This document shows positions 35,876-45,715 of a DNA stretch of 64,000 nt, in pieces (position 1 is the stretch's first letter; each line of letters opens with the position of its first letter). The notes under the pieces are model-generated. The model was given only the letters and a program-made list of their open reading frames with translations, was not told the DNA's origin and ran no database searches. The DNA lies in NCBI GenBank assembly GCA_026004095.1, contig BPIL01000002.1, forward strand, positions 62,001-126,000. Direction: 5' to 3'. Both the position numbers and the translations under genes were made by a program. Source of the stretch: Meiothermus sp. (lineage in GTDB: Bacteria > Deinococcota > Deinococci > Deinococcales > Thermaceae).

Positions 35876-35927
35876 TTGGGCGAAGGCGCCCCACACTGGT
35901 ATACTTCCCTGCGTAGATGGTATACCA
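35876..35927 (+). promoter_or_regulatory. pnt promoter with two GntR-like sites
   Basis: TTGGGC (35876-35881), 18-nt spacer, TATACT (35900-35905). A half-perfect site TGGTATAC overlaps the -10 (35897-35904) and a full palindrome TGGTATACCA lies at 35918-35927, 21 bp further, covering the start site region. TGGTATACCA matches the general FadR-subfamily GntR operator pattern. Confidence 0.65.
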
Positions 35928-35957
35928 AGCTGCAGCAGGTTGTTTCAGGGAGGTTCA

Positions 35958-37085
35958 ATGGTCTTAATCGCAGTGCCCAAAGAGACTGCCCTGGGGGAGC
36001 GTCGGGTGGCGCTCACACCGGAGGTAGTAGGTCGTCTGGTTAAGGAGGGCTGGGGGGTGCGCCTCGAGGTCGGTGCGGGGCTTCAGGCCTACTTTAGCGA
36101 CGAGGCGTATCGCAGCGCGGGGGCCGAGGTGGTGCCGCGCGACCAGCTTTTCCAGGGGGCGCAGGTGGTGTTTACCGTACAGCCTTTGGAACGGGTTGAT
36201 CTGGAGAGGCTCGAGCCCGGCACCGTTGTGGCGGGCCTGATGTACCCCCACCGCGACCCGGCGCGGGTGCAGGCCATGGCCTCGAGGCAGATCTCCGCCC
36301 TGGCCATGGAACTTGTCCCCCGCATCACCCGGGCCCAGAGCATGGACGTGCTCTCGTCCCAGGCCACCGTGGCCGGGTATGTGGCGGCCCTGATCGCGGC
36401 CCGCGAGAGCAGCCGCTTCTTCCCCATGCTGACCACCGCCGCCGGCACCATCCGCCCGGCCAAGGTAATGGTGATGGGGGTGGGGGTGGCGGGCTTGCAG
36501 GCCATCGCCACCGCGCGCCGCCTGGGGGCCAATGTCTGGGCCTACGACGTGCGCAAGGCCGCCGCCGAGCAGGCCTTGTCGCTCGGGGCCAGGGTCATCG
36601 AGCTGCCCATCAGCGCCGAGGGCGAAGGGGGCTATGCCCGCGAGCTCACCGAAGAGGAAAAGAAAATCCAGCACGAGGCCCTGGCTAAAGAGGTCGGCGG
36701 CATGGACGCGGTCATCACCACCGCCCAGATCCCGGGCCGCAGGGCGCCCATCCTGATTACCCAGGACATGGTGGCGCGCATGAGCCCCGGGGCGGTCATC
36801 GTGGATCTGGCCGCCGAGTCGGGGGGCAACTGCGAGCTGACCAAGCCCGGGGAGACCCTCGAGCTGAACGGCGTCAAGATTGTGGGGCCCCTGAACCTGC
36901 CCAGCGCGCTCTCGGTGCACGCCAGCGAGATGTACGCCAAAAACCTCTACAACCTTTCCAAGCTCCTCATCAAAGACGGGCAGCTTGCGCCCGACTGGAG
37001 CGACGAAATTCTGGCGGGGGCTCTTCTAACCCACCAAGGCGAGATTACCCATGCGCCCACCCGGGCGCTGGTAGGAGGTGCGTGA
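35958..37085 (+). CDS. pntA1: NAD(P) transhydrogenase subunit alpha part 1 (domain I)
   Basis: NAD(H)-binding peripheral subunit of proton-translocating transhydrogenase, which drives NADPH formation with the proton gradient. 375 aa: MVLIAVPKETALGERRVALTPE, RITRAQSMDVLSSQATVAGYVA, the NAD fold VMVMGVGVAGLQAIATARRLGA, and the mobile-loop region ITTAQIPGRRAPILIT. ATG 35958 follows GGGAGGTTCA. Split into three subunits as in Thermus and Rhodospirillum. Overlaps the next gene by 1 nt. Confidence 0.94.
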   Translation: MVLIAVPKETALGERRVALTPEVVGRLVKEGWGVRLEVGAGLQAYFSDEAYRSAGAEVVPRDQLFQGAQVVFTVQPLERVDLERLEPGTVVAGLMYPHRDPARVQAMASRQISALAMELVPRITRAQSMDVLSSQATVAGYVAALIAARESSRFFPMLTTAAGTIRPAKVMVMGVGVAGLQAIATARRLGANVWAYDVRKAAAEQALSLGARVIELPISAEGEGGYARELTEEEKKIQHEALAKEVGGMDAVITTAQIPGRRAPILITQDMVARMSPGAVIVDLAAESGGNCELTKPGETLELNGVKIVGPLNLPSALSVHASEMYAKNLYNLSKLLIKDGQLAPDWSDEILAGALLTHQGEITHAPTRALVGGA

Positions 37086-37378
37086 TGGACTCTACCTGGG
37101 CTGCGCTGTATATCTTCTTGTTGGCGGCTTTTACCGGATACGAAGTGATTAGCCGGGTGCCGGTGATTCTGCACACCCCCCTGATGTCCGGCTCCAACTT
37201 CATCCACGGGATTGTGGTGGTGGGGGCCATGGTGGTGCTGGGTCATGCCGAGACCCCTTTGGAACAGGCCATCGGCTTTTTCGGGGTGATTCTGGGCGCG
37301 GCCAACGCCGCCGGCGGCTACGCCGTAACCGAGCGGATGCTGGAGATGTTTGAGCGGAAGCCGAAGGGAGGTCAGTAG
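37085..37378 (+). CDS. pntA2: NAD(P) transhydrogenase subunit alpha part 2 (membrane)
   Basis: A 97-aa membrane subunit with three hydrophobic helices, including GYEVISRVPVILHTPLMSGSN and GIVVVGAMVVLG, characteristic of the short PntAB protein. The start ATG 37085 overlaps the pntA1 stop and has TAGGAGGTGCGTG before it. It forms part of the proton channel with the PntB membrane domain. Confidence 0.93.
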   Translation: MDSTWAALYIFLLAAFTGYEVISRVPVILHTPLMSGSNFIHGIVVVGAMVVLGHAETPLEQAIGFFGVILGAANAAGGYAVTERMLEMFERKPKGGQ

Positions 37379-37432
37379 CTCTTGGGCCGATAGCGCTGGA
37401 CTTGCCCGGCTTTCGGCTTGCGCGACGCAGTT

Positions 37433-38791
37433 ATGGAAAACTTCGTTCAGCTTATTTACTTCGTTACGGCCTTCCTCTTCATCCTGGGCCTGAAGCGCAT
37501 GTCCTCGCCCAACACCGCCCGTAGCGGGGTGGTCTGGGCCGGGGTGGCCATGGTGGCGGCCACACTGGTTACTTTTTTTGTGCCCGGCCTGCACAACCAG
37601 GGTCTGATGATTCTGGCTATCGTGATCGGTACGGTGGTGGCCTGGATTGCCGCCAAGCGGGTACAGATGACCGATATGCCGCAGATGGTGGCCATCTACA
37701 ACGGCATGGGGGGTGGGGCGGCCGGGGCCATCGCGGCGGTCGAGCTTTTGCGCGGGGAGTTCGGCGAGGCCCAGGGGCTCAAACTCCTGGCCATCCTGGG
37801 GGCCCTGATCGGCTCGGTCTCCTTTACCGGCAGCCTGATTGCCTTTGCCAAGCTCCAGGGCCTGATGTCGAGCCGGCCCATCCAGTTCCCGGCGCAAAAG
37901 CTGGTCAATGCGGCGGTGGGGGTGGGGGCCTTGCTGCTGGCCCTGCTGGTGCTCTTCACCCAGTCGGGGCCGCTCATTCTGGTCTTCTTCCTGCTGGCTT
38001 TGGGTTTTGGGGTGCTGATGACCCTGCCCATTGGGGGCGGGGATATGCCGGTGGTGATCTCCCTCTACAACGCCTTCACCGGCCTGGCGGTGGGCTTTGA
38101 AGGCTTCGCCATCGGCAACGCCGCGCTGATTGTGGCCGGTACGGTGGTGGGGGCCGCCGGTACATTGCTCACCCTCCTGATGGCCAAGGCCATGAACCGT
38201 AGCCTCTGGAGCGTGCTGGTGGGCGGCTTTGGCGTGGAGCAGGACAGCGGCGAGGTCAAGGGCAGCCTCAAGCCGATTGACCTCGAGGACGCCGCGGTGA
38301 TGCTGGCCTATGCTTCCAGGGTTATCTTCGTGCCCGGCTACGGGATGGCGGTGGCCCAGGCCCAGCACAAACTGCGCGAGCTGGCGGACGTGCTCGAGTC
38401 CAAAGGCATCGAGGTTAAGTTCGCCATTCACCCGGTAGCAGGCCGCATGCCCGGCCACATGAACGTGCTGCTGGCCGAGGCCGGGGTGGCCTACGAAAAG
38501 CTCTACGACCTGGAAGACATCAACCCCGAGTTCCCCCAGGCCGATGTGGCGGTGGTGATTGGGGCCAACGACGTGGTCAACCCGGCCGCACGGCGCCAGG
38601 GCTCGCCCCTGTACGGCATGCCGATTCTGGAAGTGGACAAGGCCAAGAACGCCATCGTCATCAAGCGGGGCCAGGGTAAGGGTTTTGCCGGTGTGGAAAA
38701 CGAACTGTTTTATGCCGACAACACCCGGATGCTGTATGGCGATGCCCAGCAGGTGCTGGGGCATTTGGTGCAGTCCCTCAAGAAGCTGTAG
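37433..38791 (+). CDS. pntB: NAD(P) transhydrogenase subunit beta
   Basis: 452-aa beta subunit: nine or so membrane helices in the first 260 residues (including MPQMVAIYNGMGGGAAGAIA and GGDMPVVISLYNAFTGLAVG), then the soluble NADP-binding domain III with PGYGMAVAQAQHKLRELAD, HPVAGRMPGHMNVLLAEA and GANDVVNPAA. ATG 37433 is preferred; a TTG 15 nt upstream is also in frame. The 54-nt gap from pntA2 holds no clear promoter. Confidence 0.94.
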   Translation: MENFVQLIYFVTAFLFILGLKRMSSPNTARSGVVWAGVAMVAATLVTFFVPGLHNQGLMILAIVIGTVVAWIAAKRVQMTDMPQMVAIYNGMGGGAAGAIAAVELLRGEFGEAQGLKLLAILGALIGSVSFTGSLIAFAKLQGLMSSRPIQFPAQKLVNAAVGVGALLLALLVLFTQSGPLILVFFLLALGFGVLMTLPIGGGDMPVVISLYNAFTGLAVGFEGFAIGNAALIVAGTVVGAAGTLLTLLMAKAMNRSLWSVLVGGFGVEQDSGEVKGSLKPIDLEDAAVMLAYASRVIFVPGYGMAVAQAQHKLRELADVLESKGIEVKFAIHPVAGRMPGHMNVLLAEAGVAYEKLYDLEDINPEFPQADVAVVIGANDVVNPAARRQGSPLYGMPILEVDKAKNAIVIKRGQGKGFAGVENELFYADNTRMLYGDAQQVLGHLVQSLKKL

Positions 38792-38800
38792 TCTGGGGCT

Positions 38801-39067
38801 GTGGAGCCGCGGCTGGATCAGGTGCTGGTCTGGCTCGAGCAGGGCCGGGCGGTGGTGCAGGTGGAGTACTTCGATGCCCTGGGCAAGCTAAGGCGCGAAA
38901 CCTTCCACCGCCCCACGCGCGATTTGGGGCGGGCCCTGGAGGAGGTGGCGTACCTGCTGGCCAAAGAGGGTATGCAGGGGCGGCCTCGAGTGCGCCTTAA
39001 ACAGGGCAGCGGGCTGCGTGTGGAGCTTGGGCTGCAGGAGCGTTTCTGGAAAGCCCTGGGTTCTTGA
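38801..39067 (+). CDS. Hypothetical 88-aa protein
   Basis: GTG 38801 opens an 88-aa soluble protein, 9 nt after pntB and followed by a bidirectional terminator, so it is likely the last gene of the pnt operon. It contains VQVEYFDALGKLRRETFHRP and a helix LGRALEEVAYLLAKEGMQG, suggesting a small alpha/beta fold. No family recognised and no catalytic motif seen. Confidence 0.65.
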   Translation: MEPRLDQVLVWLEQGRAVVQVEYFDALGKLRRETFHRPTRDLGRALEEVAYLLAKEGMQGRPRVRLKQGSGLRVELGLQERFWKALGS

Positions 39068-39106
39068 GCCGAACCTGTCTGCGGTGCTTTCTGGTTAGAA
39101 CAACCT

Positions 39107-39135
39107 AAAAAAGCCCCCACCGGGGGGGCTTTTTT
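39107..39135. terminator. Bidirectional terminator between pnt operon and lon
   Basis: AAAAAAGCCCCC-ACC-GGGGGGCTTTTTT forms a stem with A and T tracts on either side, so it can stop the pnt operon (plus) and lon (minus). Confidence 0.92.
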
Positions 39136-39166
39136 ACTAAAGTGGAGGATTCAAGCGGAAGCGGTG

Positions 39167-41550
<2,384 letters not shown>

Positions 41551-41672
41551 ATCGTATCTATCTCCTATGTTCCGCCTATGATTCGTCGCTCTCGCGGCGG
41601 TATGGGAGCGATATATACCTCAGATTCTAAACGGTGATGCTTCACCGATAGGGTCAAATCTTACACTTAGCG
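41551..41672 (-). other. lon leader and promoter region with CGGTGA palindrome
   Basis: No gene. A 16-bp perfect inverted repeat CGGTGA-TGCT-TCACCG lies at 41632-41647. Minus-strand candidates TAGAAT (about 41625) and TATATAT (about 41611) could be -10 boxes, but no -35 has ideal spacing. Confidence 0.4.
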
Positions 41673-41698
41673 AACTTGAGCAAAGTCTCACTCAAGTT
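41673..41698 (-). promoter_or_regulatory. HAIR-like (HspR-type) inverted repeat upstream of lon
   Basis: AACTTGAG-N10-CTCAAGTT is a perfect inverted repeat. Its core, CTTGAGT-N8-GCTCAAG on the lon strand, matches the HspR-associated inverted repeat CTTGAGT-N7-ACTCAAG except for one base and one extra spacer nucleotide. HspR represses heat-shock genes, including lon in Streptomyces, so a heat-shock operator for lon is likely. Confidence 0.6.
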
Positions 41699-41856
41699 TG
41701 GCCCGCCTCCGCTTCCGGGTCAAGCCCTCCGGCTCTCGAGGGCCGCGATGCGCTGCACATTGTGCACGTTGCCTAAAACGAGCTCAATGCGCAGGTGCTC
41801 CCCAGCGGTTGGGCCCGGGTGTAAAAAGGTGTCCTGAAAGCGTAAACCAGCGGGTC
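41699..41856. other. Intergenic, no gene seen
   Basis: The 158 bp between the HAIR-like repeat and the 40-aa gene contain no frame with a start site, length and composition that convince me. CTCGAG-type palindromes and Pro/Gly-rich translations in all frames look non-coding. Confidence 0.4.
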
Positions 41857-41979
41857 TCAGAAGTTTGGCACCAGGCAAATGAACCACACCAACAGCAGGG
41901 CCGCAGCCGCCCCGGTTGTAATGTCCAGCAGCAGTTCCTTGGCCAGGCGATTTTTAGGCGAAGTTCGCTTTAGGGACAT
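41857..41979 (-). CDS. 40-residue single-pass membrane peptide, leaderless
   Basis: The ATG at 41979 opens a 40-codon frame: basic N-terminus MSLKRTSPKNRLAKELL, then a membrane helix TTGAAAALLLVWFICLV and short tail. It was too short for automatic listing. The promoter is near consensus: TTGACT, 17-nt spacer, TATACA, then 6 nt to the ATG, which makes it leaderless. A perfect inverted repeat sits in the promoter spacer. The strong promoter argues that the peptide is real. No family recognised. Confidence 0.68.
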   Translation of the reverse strand: MSLKRTSPKNRLAKELLLDITTGAAAALLLVWFICLVPNF

Positions 41980-41985
41980 ACGATA

Positions 41986-42014
41986 TGTATATAGCATATT
42001 GCTATTTAAGTCAA
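41986..42014 (-). promoter_or_regulatory. Promoter and operator of the 40-aa peptide gene
   Basis: Minus strand: TTGACT (42009-42014), 17-nt spacer, TATACA (41986-41991). The palindrome ATAGCA-TAT-TGCTAT (41991-42005) fills most of the spacer and could bind a repressor. The stretch is very AT-rich compared with its surroundings. Confidence 0.75.
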
Positions 42015-42274
42015 TACATAACGTATCGGGCCCGGTTTAACCGAGAAACACAATTGAGGCGGCTGGGCTTATGTCCCGGCCCAAATTCCAACGTCCACCA
42101 CAGGTATGACTACGCTTGACAGCACGCCCTGCCCTAACCCGTATATTCGCGTCCTAATAAGCTAGGTTCCAGGTTAAATCGGCTCCCGCGAGGGCTCGAA
42201 CCTTCTTAGTGAACATTTCACCGAGAAGGTTCTTGGCTTTTTAACGCCGCAAGGGCAAAGGAGGCAGGGTGCAG
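42015..42274 (+). other. Leader region of preTA: promoter and terminator-like hairpin
   Basis: No open frame of note. TTGACA (42116-42121) and TATATT (42142-42147) give a plausible promoter with a long 20-nt spacer. It is followed by the hairpin described separately and a good ribosome binding site AAGGAGGCAGGGT before ATG 42275. Confidence 0.5.
42198..42243 (+). terminator. Terminator hairpin in the preTA leader
   Basis: GAACCTTCT (42198-42206) pairs with AGAAGGTTC (42224-42232); an inner GTGA/TCAC stem closes the loop. TTGGCTTTTT follows. It lies downstream of the promoter and upstream of preT, so it probably acts as a conditional terminator; no T-box or PyrR-type sequence was recognised. 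Confidence 0.65.
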
Positions 42275-42294
42275 ATGATCAAACCCGAGGAAGT

Positions 42295-43596
42295 TTGAGT
42301 GAGTACCATCCGCCCCTCACCGACCACGAAGCGGTTGTAGAGGCCAACCGCTGCCTCTACTGCTACGACGCGCCCTGTACCCACGCGTGCCCAACCCACA
42401 TCGACATCCCCAGGTTCATCAAGAAAATCGCAACCGGCAACCTGGTGGGCTCGGCCCGCACCATTCTGGAGTCCAACCTGATGGGGGCTAGCTGTGCCCG
42501 GGTCTGTCCGGTGGAGGAGCTGTGCGAAGGTGCTTGCGTGCTGGGGGCAGAGCACAAGCCCATCATGATTGGCCGGCTTCAACGCTACGCCACCGACTAC
42601 GTCTATCAGCGCGGCATTGACGTATTCAAGCCCGGGGCGCCCACCGGCAAAAAAGTGGCGGTTATCGGGGCCGGGCCGGCGGGCCTTACCTGCGCGGGTG
42701 AGCTGGCCAAGCTGGGCCACAGCGTAACCGTGTTCGAGAAGCGGGAGCTGCCCAACGGGCTATCCACCTACGGCATTATCGTGCTGCGCGAGCCAGTCGA
42801 GGTGGCCCTGGCCGAGGCCGAGATGGTCAGACGGCTGGGGGTGGAGATTAAAACCCAGATGGAGCTGGGGCGGAACCTGAGCTGGGAGGAGGTGCGCAAC
42901 AACTACGACGCGGTCTTCCTGAGTGTGGGGCTGGGCTCGGTGCCCCAACTGGGCATACCGGGCGAGGAGCTGATTGTAGATGGCCTCAGCTATATCGAGA
43001 CCTCCAAGATGAACCCGTCTGCTCTGCAGGTGGGCCGGGAGGTGGTGGTAATTGGTGCGGGCAACACCGCGGTGGACTGCGCCACCATCGCCAAGCGGCT
43101 GGGGGCCGAACGGGTCACCATGGTCTACCGCCGCACCGAGAAGGAGATGACGGCCTACCCCCACGAGTACGAGTTTGCCAAAAAGGAGGGCATCGAGTTT
43201 CGCTTCCTCACCCAGCCGGTCGAAGTACTCCACGAAGGAGGGAAGATTACGGGGTTGAAGTGTGTGCGGATGCAACTCGGAGCGCCGGACGCCAGCGGGC
43301 GGCCTGCACCGGAGCCGGTGCCGGGCTCGGAGTTCGTGCTGCCCTGCGACCAGGTGGTCAAGGCCATTGGGCAGGAGAAGCCGGCTGTGGCGAAGCTACT
43401 GGGCCTCGAGACCGAGAAAGGCTTCATCAAGGTCAACCACGAGTTCGAGACCAGCCTGCCGGGGGTGTATGCGGGCGGCGACTGCATCCGCGCGAAAGGC
43501 TCGGCCTCGACGGTAATGGCCGTTCAGGATGGCAAGCTGGCGGCCTTTGCTATTCATCGGCGGCTGGTTGCTGGCCTCGAGGCCGCCGCCGATTAG
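42295..43596 (+). CDS. preT: NAD-dependent dihydropyrimidine dehydrogenase subunit PreT
   Basis: FAD/NAD and FeS subunit that feeds electrons from NAD(P)H to reduce uracil or thymine. N-terminal Cys cluster EANRCLYCYDAPCTHACPTHIDIP and SCARVCPVEELCEGACV, then VAVIGAGPAGLTCAGELAKLGH and VVVIGAGNTAVDCATIAKRLGA. From TTG 42295 the protein has 433 aa. An ATG at 42275 with AAGGAGG opens MIKPEEV and stops at TGA overlapping this TTG; one missing base would fuse the two into a 440-aa protein with a family-like N-terminus. preA follows after 16 nt. Confidence 0.9.
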   Translation: MSEYHPPLTDHEAVVEANRCLYCYDAPCTHACPTHIDIPRFIKKIATGNLVGSARTILESNLMGASCARVCPVEELCEGACVLGAEHKPIMIGRLQRYATDYVYQRGIDVFKPGAPTGKKVAVIGAGPAGLTCAGELAKLGHSVTVFEKRELPNGLSTYGIIVLREPVEVALAEAEMVRRLGVEIKTQMELGRNLSWEEVRNNYDAVFLSVGLGSVPQLGIPGEELIVDGLSYIETSKMNPSALQVGREVVVIGAGNTAVDCATIAKRLGAERVTMVYRRTEKEMTAYPHEYEFAKKEGIEFRFLTQPVEVLHEGGKITGLKCVRMQLGAPDASGRPAPEPVPGSEFVLPCDQVVKAIGQEKPAVAKLLGLETEKGFIKVNHEFETSLPGVYAGGDCIRAKGSASTVMAVQDGKLAAFAIHRRLVAGLEAAAD

Positions 43597-43612
43597 GTGA
43601 AAGGAGACGTAG

Positions 43613-44998
43613 ATGGCAGACTTAAGCATCAACTTTGCCGGCATCAAATCCCCCAACCCCTTCTGGCTGGCCTCGGCGCCCCCCACCAACTCGGGGGCCC
43701 AGATCCACCGGGCTTTTGAGTACGGTTGGGGTGGTGCGGTCTGGAAAACCATCGGCGCACCGGTGCTGAACGTGTCCAACCGCTACGGGGCCTGGCACTA
43801 TGGGGGCCAGAAGATGCTCGCCATCAACAACGTGGAGCTGATCTCCGACCGGCCCCTGGAGGTCAACCTGCGGGAGATTCGCGATGTCAAGCGCCACTGG
43901 CCCGACCGGGCGGTAATCGTCTCGGCCATGGTGGAGTCTACGCCAGAGGCCTGGCGGGACATCATCCTCAAAATCGAGGATACCGGGGCCGACGGCATCG
44001 AACTCAACTATGGCTGCCCTCACGGTATGAGCGAGCGGGGGATGGGCAGTGCGGTGGGGCAGGTGCCCGAGTACTGTCAGCAGATCACCCAGTGGGTGAT
44101 GGATGTAGCCAAAATACCGGTTATCGTAAAGCTCACGCCCAACGTGGCCTCGGTGGTGCCCCCGGCGCGGGCGGCCCTGGCTGCCGGGGCCAACGCCTTG
44201 AGCCTCATCAACACCATCAACTCCATCATTGGGGTGGATCTGGATACCCTGGAAATTATTCCCAATATCGGTGGTAAAGGCGGGCACGGGGGCTACGCCG
44301 GGCCGGCGGTCAAGCCCATCGCCCTTAACCTGCTGTCTTCACTGGGCGTGGATCCGGTGGTGAAGCAGTCCGGGGTGCCCATCAGCGGCATGGGCGGCAT
44401 CTCAACCTGGCGGGACGCGGCGGAGTTTTTGCTGCTGGGGGCAACCAGTTTGCAGGTCTGCACCGCCGTCATGCACTACGGTTACCGGATCATCGAAGAC
44501 CTCATCGACGGTCTTAATGCCTGGATGGATGCCAAGGGCTTCAAGACCATCGCCGACGTGGTGGGCAAGAGCCTTCCCCGCATCTCCGACTTCAAGGACT
44601 TCGACCTTTCCTTCCGGGCGGTGGCCCGCATCAACCCGGACAAGTGCATCCGTTGCAACCTTTGTTACGTGGCCTGCAACGACACCGCCCACCAGTGCAT
44701 TGACCTGGTGGACGCCAGTGGCAACCTCGTCCAGCCCTACAGTTACGATGTTCGCTCCAATGGGAAGCATGAGGCGGTGAGCACCCGCCCGCAACCTGTG
44801 GTGCGCGAAGAGGACTGTGTGGGTTGCCGTTTGTGCCACAACGTCTGTCCGGTGGACGGCTGTATCGAGATGGTTGAACTGCCTTCGGGCCGGCCCTCCA
44901 TCACCTGGGACGAGCTGACCAAGGTTCGCCCTGAGGTGGGCACCGACTGGGAGGCTATGCAGCGGTACCGGGAGGAGGTGGGGATTGAGATTCACTGA
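43613..44998 (+). CDS. preA: NAD-dependent dihydropyrimidine dehydrogenase subunit PreA
   Basis: Catalytic FMN subunit, 461 aa. A dihydroorotate dehydrogenase-like barrel (SINFAGIKSPNPFWLASAPPTN, ELNYGCPHGMSERGMGSAVGQ with the active-site Cys loop, ISGMGGISTWRDAAEFLLLGA) is followed by two 4Fe-4S motifs, CIRCNLCYVACND and CVGCRLCHNVCPVDGC. This is the standard PreA layout. With PreT it reduces uracil to dihydrouracil, the substrate of the dihydropyrimidinase encoded downstream. Confidence 0.94.
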   Translation: MADLSINFAGIKSPNPFWLASAPPTNSGAQIHRAFEYGWGGAVWKTIGAPVLNVSNRYGAWHYGGQKMLAINNVELISDRPLEVNLREIRDVKRHWPDRAVIVSAMVESTPEAWRDIILKIEDTGADGIELNYGCPHGMSERGMGSAVGQVPEYCQQITQWVMDVAKIPVIVKLTPNVASVVPPARAALAAGANALSLINTINSIIGVDLDTLEIIPNIGGKGGHGGYAGPAVKPIALNLLSSLGVDPVVKQSGVPISGMGGISTWRDAAEFLLLGATSLQVCTAVMHYGYRIIEDLIDGLNAWMDAKGFKTIADVVGKSLPRISDFKDFDLSFRAVARINPDKCIRCNLCYVACNDTAHQCIDLVDASGNLVQPYSYDVRSNGKHEAVSTRPQPVVREEDCVGCRLCHNVCPVDGCIEMVELPSGRPSITWDELTKVRPEVGTDWEAMQRYREEVGIEIH

Positions 44999-45056
44999 GG
45001 TTCCAAAGCCCTAAGAGGATGGTTTTGGTAAGCAGGTGAGCATTTAGACTAACCAT

Positions 45057-45626
45057 ATGGTCAGGCCAATTCCCAGGCTGATGGCTGTAGCCGAGTACCT
45101 CGAGAGCGAAATCGGCTCGGCGGTGCGGCGGGAGTATGTGGGGGGCCAGGTGTATGCCATGGCTGGCTCGAGCCTGCGGCATAGCCGTATCGCAGGAAAC
45201 ATCCACGCCCATTTCTGGCAGCTTGCGCAGAACCGGCCCTGCCGGGTTCACCAGGAGGCGGTCAAACTGCGCATTGGAACGGATGAAGACCCCGAAGTGG
45301 CCTTCTACTATCCCGACGTGATGGTGGTCTGCGATAAAACGCCCCCCCACGAGTACTACGAGACCGAGCCCTGCATACTGGTCGAGGTGCTGTCGCCATC
45401 CACGGTGAACACAGACTTGCGTGAGAAGTACCTCGAGTACACCCGCCTACCCAGCCTGCGCACCTATTTGGTGGTGGATCAGGACACCCTGTTCGTGCGG
45501 CACTGGTTCCGCGACGAGGCGGGGCGCTGGCACCACCAAGACCTTACCGGCGATGGTCAGATTCCGCTCCCCTGTTTGGGCGGCCAGATTACCTTACCGC
45601 AGATTTATAGGAGGGTGTTTGAGTAG
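45057..45626 (+). CDS. Uma2-family (DUF820) putative restriction endonuclease-fold protein
   Basis: A 189-aa protein of the Uma2/DUF820 family with the PD-(D/E)xK fold: KRREYVGGQVYAMAGSS-type N-terminus, the acidic residue in YYPDVMVVC and the E-x-K-like ILVEVLSPSTVNTDLREKYLEY core. Many Thermaceae and cyanobacteria carry dozens of such genes; function is not established. TAGACT lies 6 nt before ATG 45057, so it has its own leaderless promoter inside the pyrimidine cluster and is probably an independent insertion. Confidence 0.85.
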   Translation: MVRPIPRLMAVAEYLESEIGSAVRREYVGGQVYAMAGSSLRHSRIAGNIHAHFWQLAQNRPCRVHQEAVKLRIGTDEDPEVAFYYPDVMVVCDKTPPHEYYETEPCILVEVLSPSTVNTDLREKYLEYTRLPSLRTYLVVDQDTLFVRHWFRDEAGRWHHQDLTGDGQIPLPCLGGQITLPQIYRRVFE

Positions 45627-45715
45627 GACTGTCTTTCCGGGCGATAGCAGCAAGGTGTGAGGCAGAGGGCTAACTAGATGCAAGGTCGGAAGCTACAACG
45701 GCAACGGAGGCGCCA

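Noticed and set aside
36947-38764. 605-codon antisense frame across pntB
   Set aside because: Shadow of the well-supported pnt genes; very His/Gln/Gly-rich translation, no start signal and no recognisable domain.
41698-41973. 91-codon plus-strand frame between lon and preT
   Set aside because: Arg/Pro-rich translation without ribosome binding site. The opposite strand here carries the 40-aa peptide gene with a strong promoter.
42150-42260. T-box riboswitch or PyrR site in the preTA leader
   Set aside because: No T-box core sequence and no match to the PyrR-binding loop could be found; only the terminator hairpin is supported.
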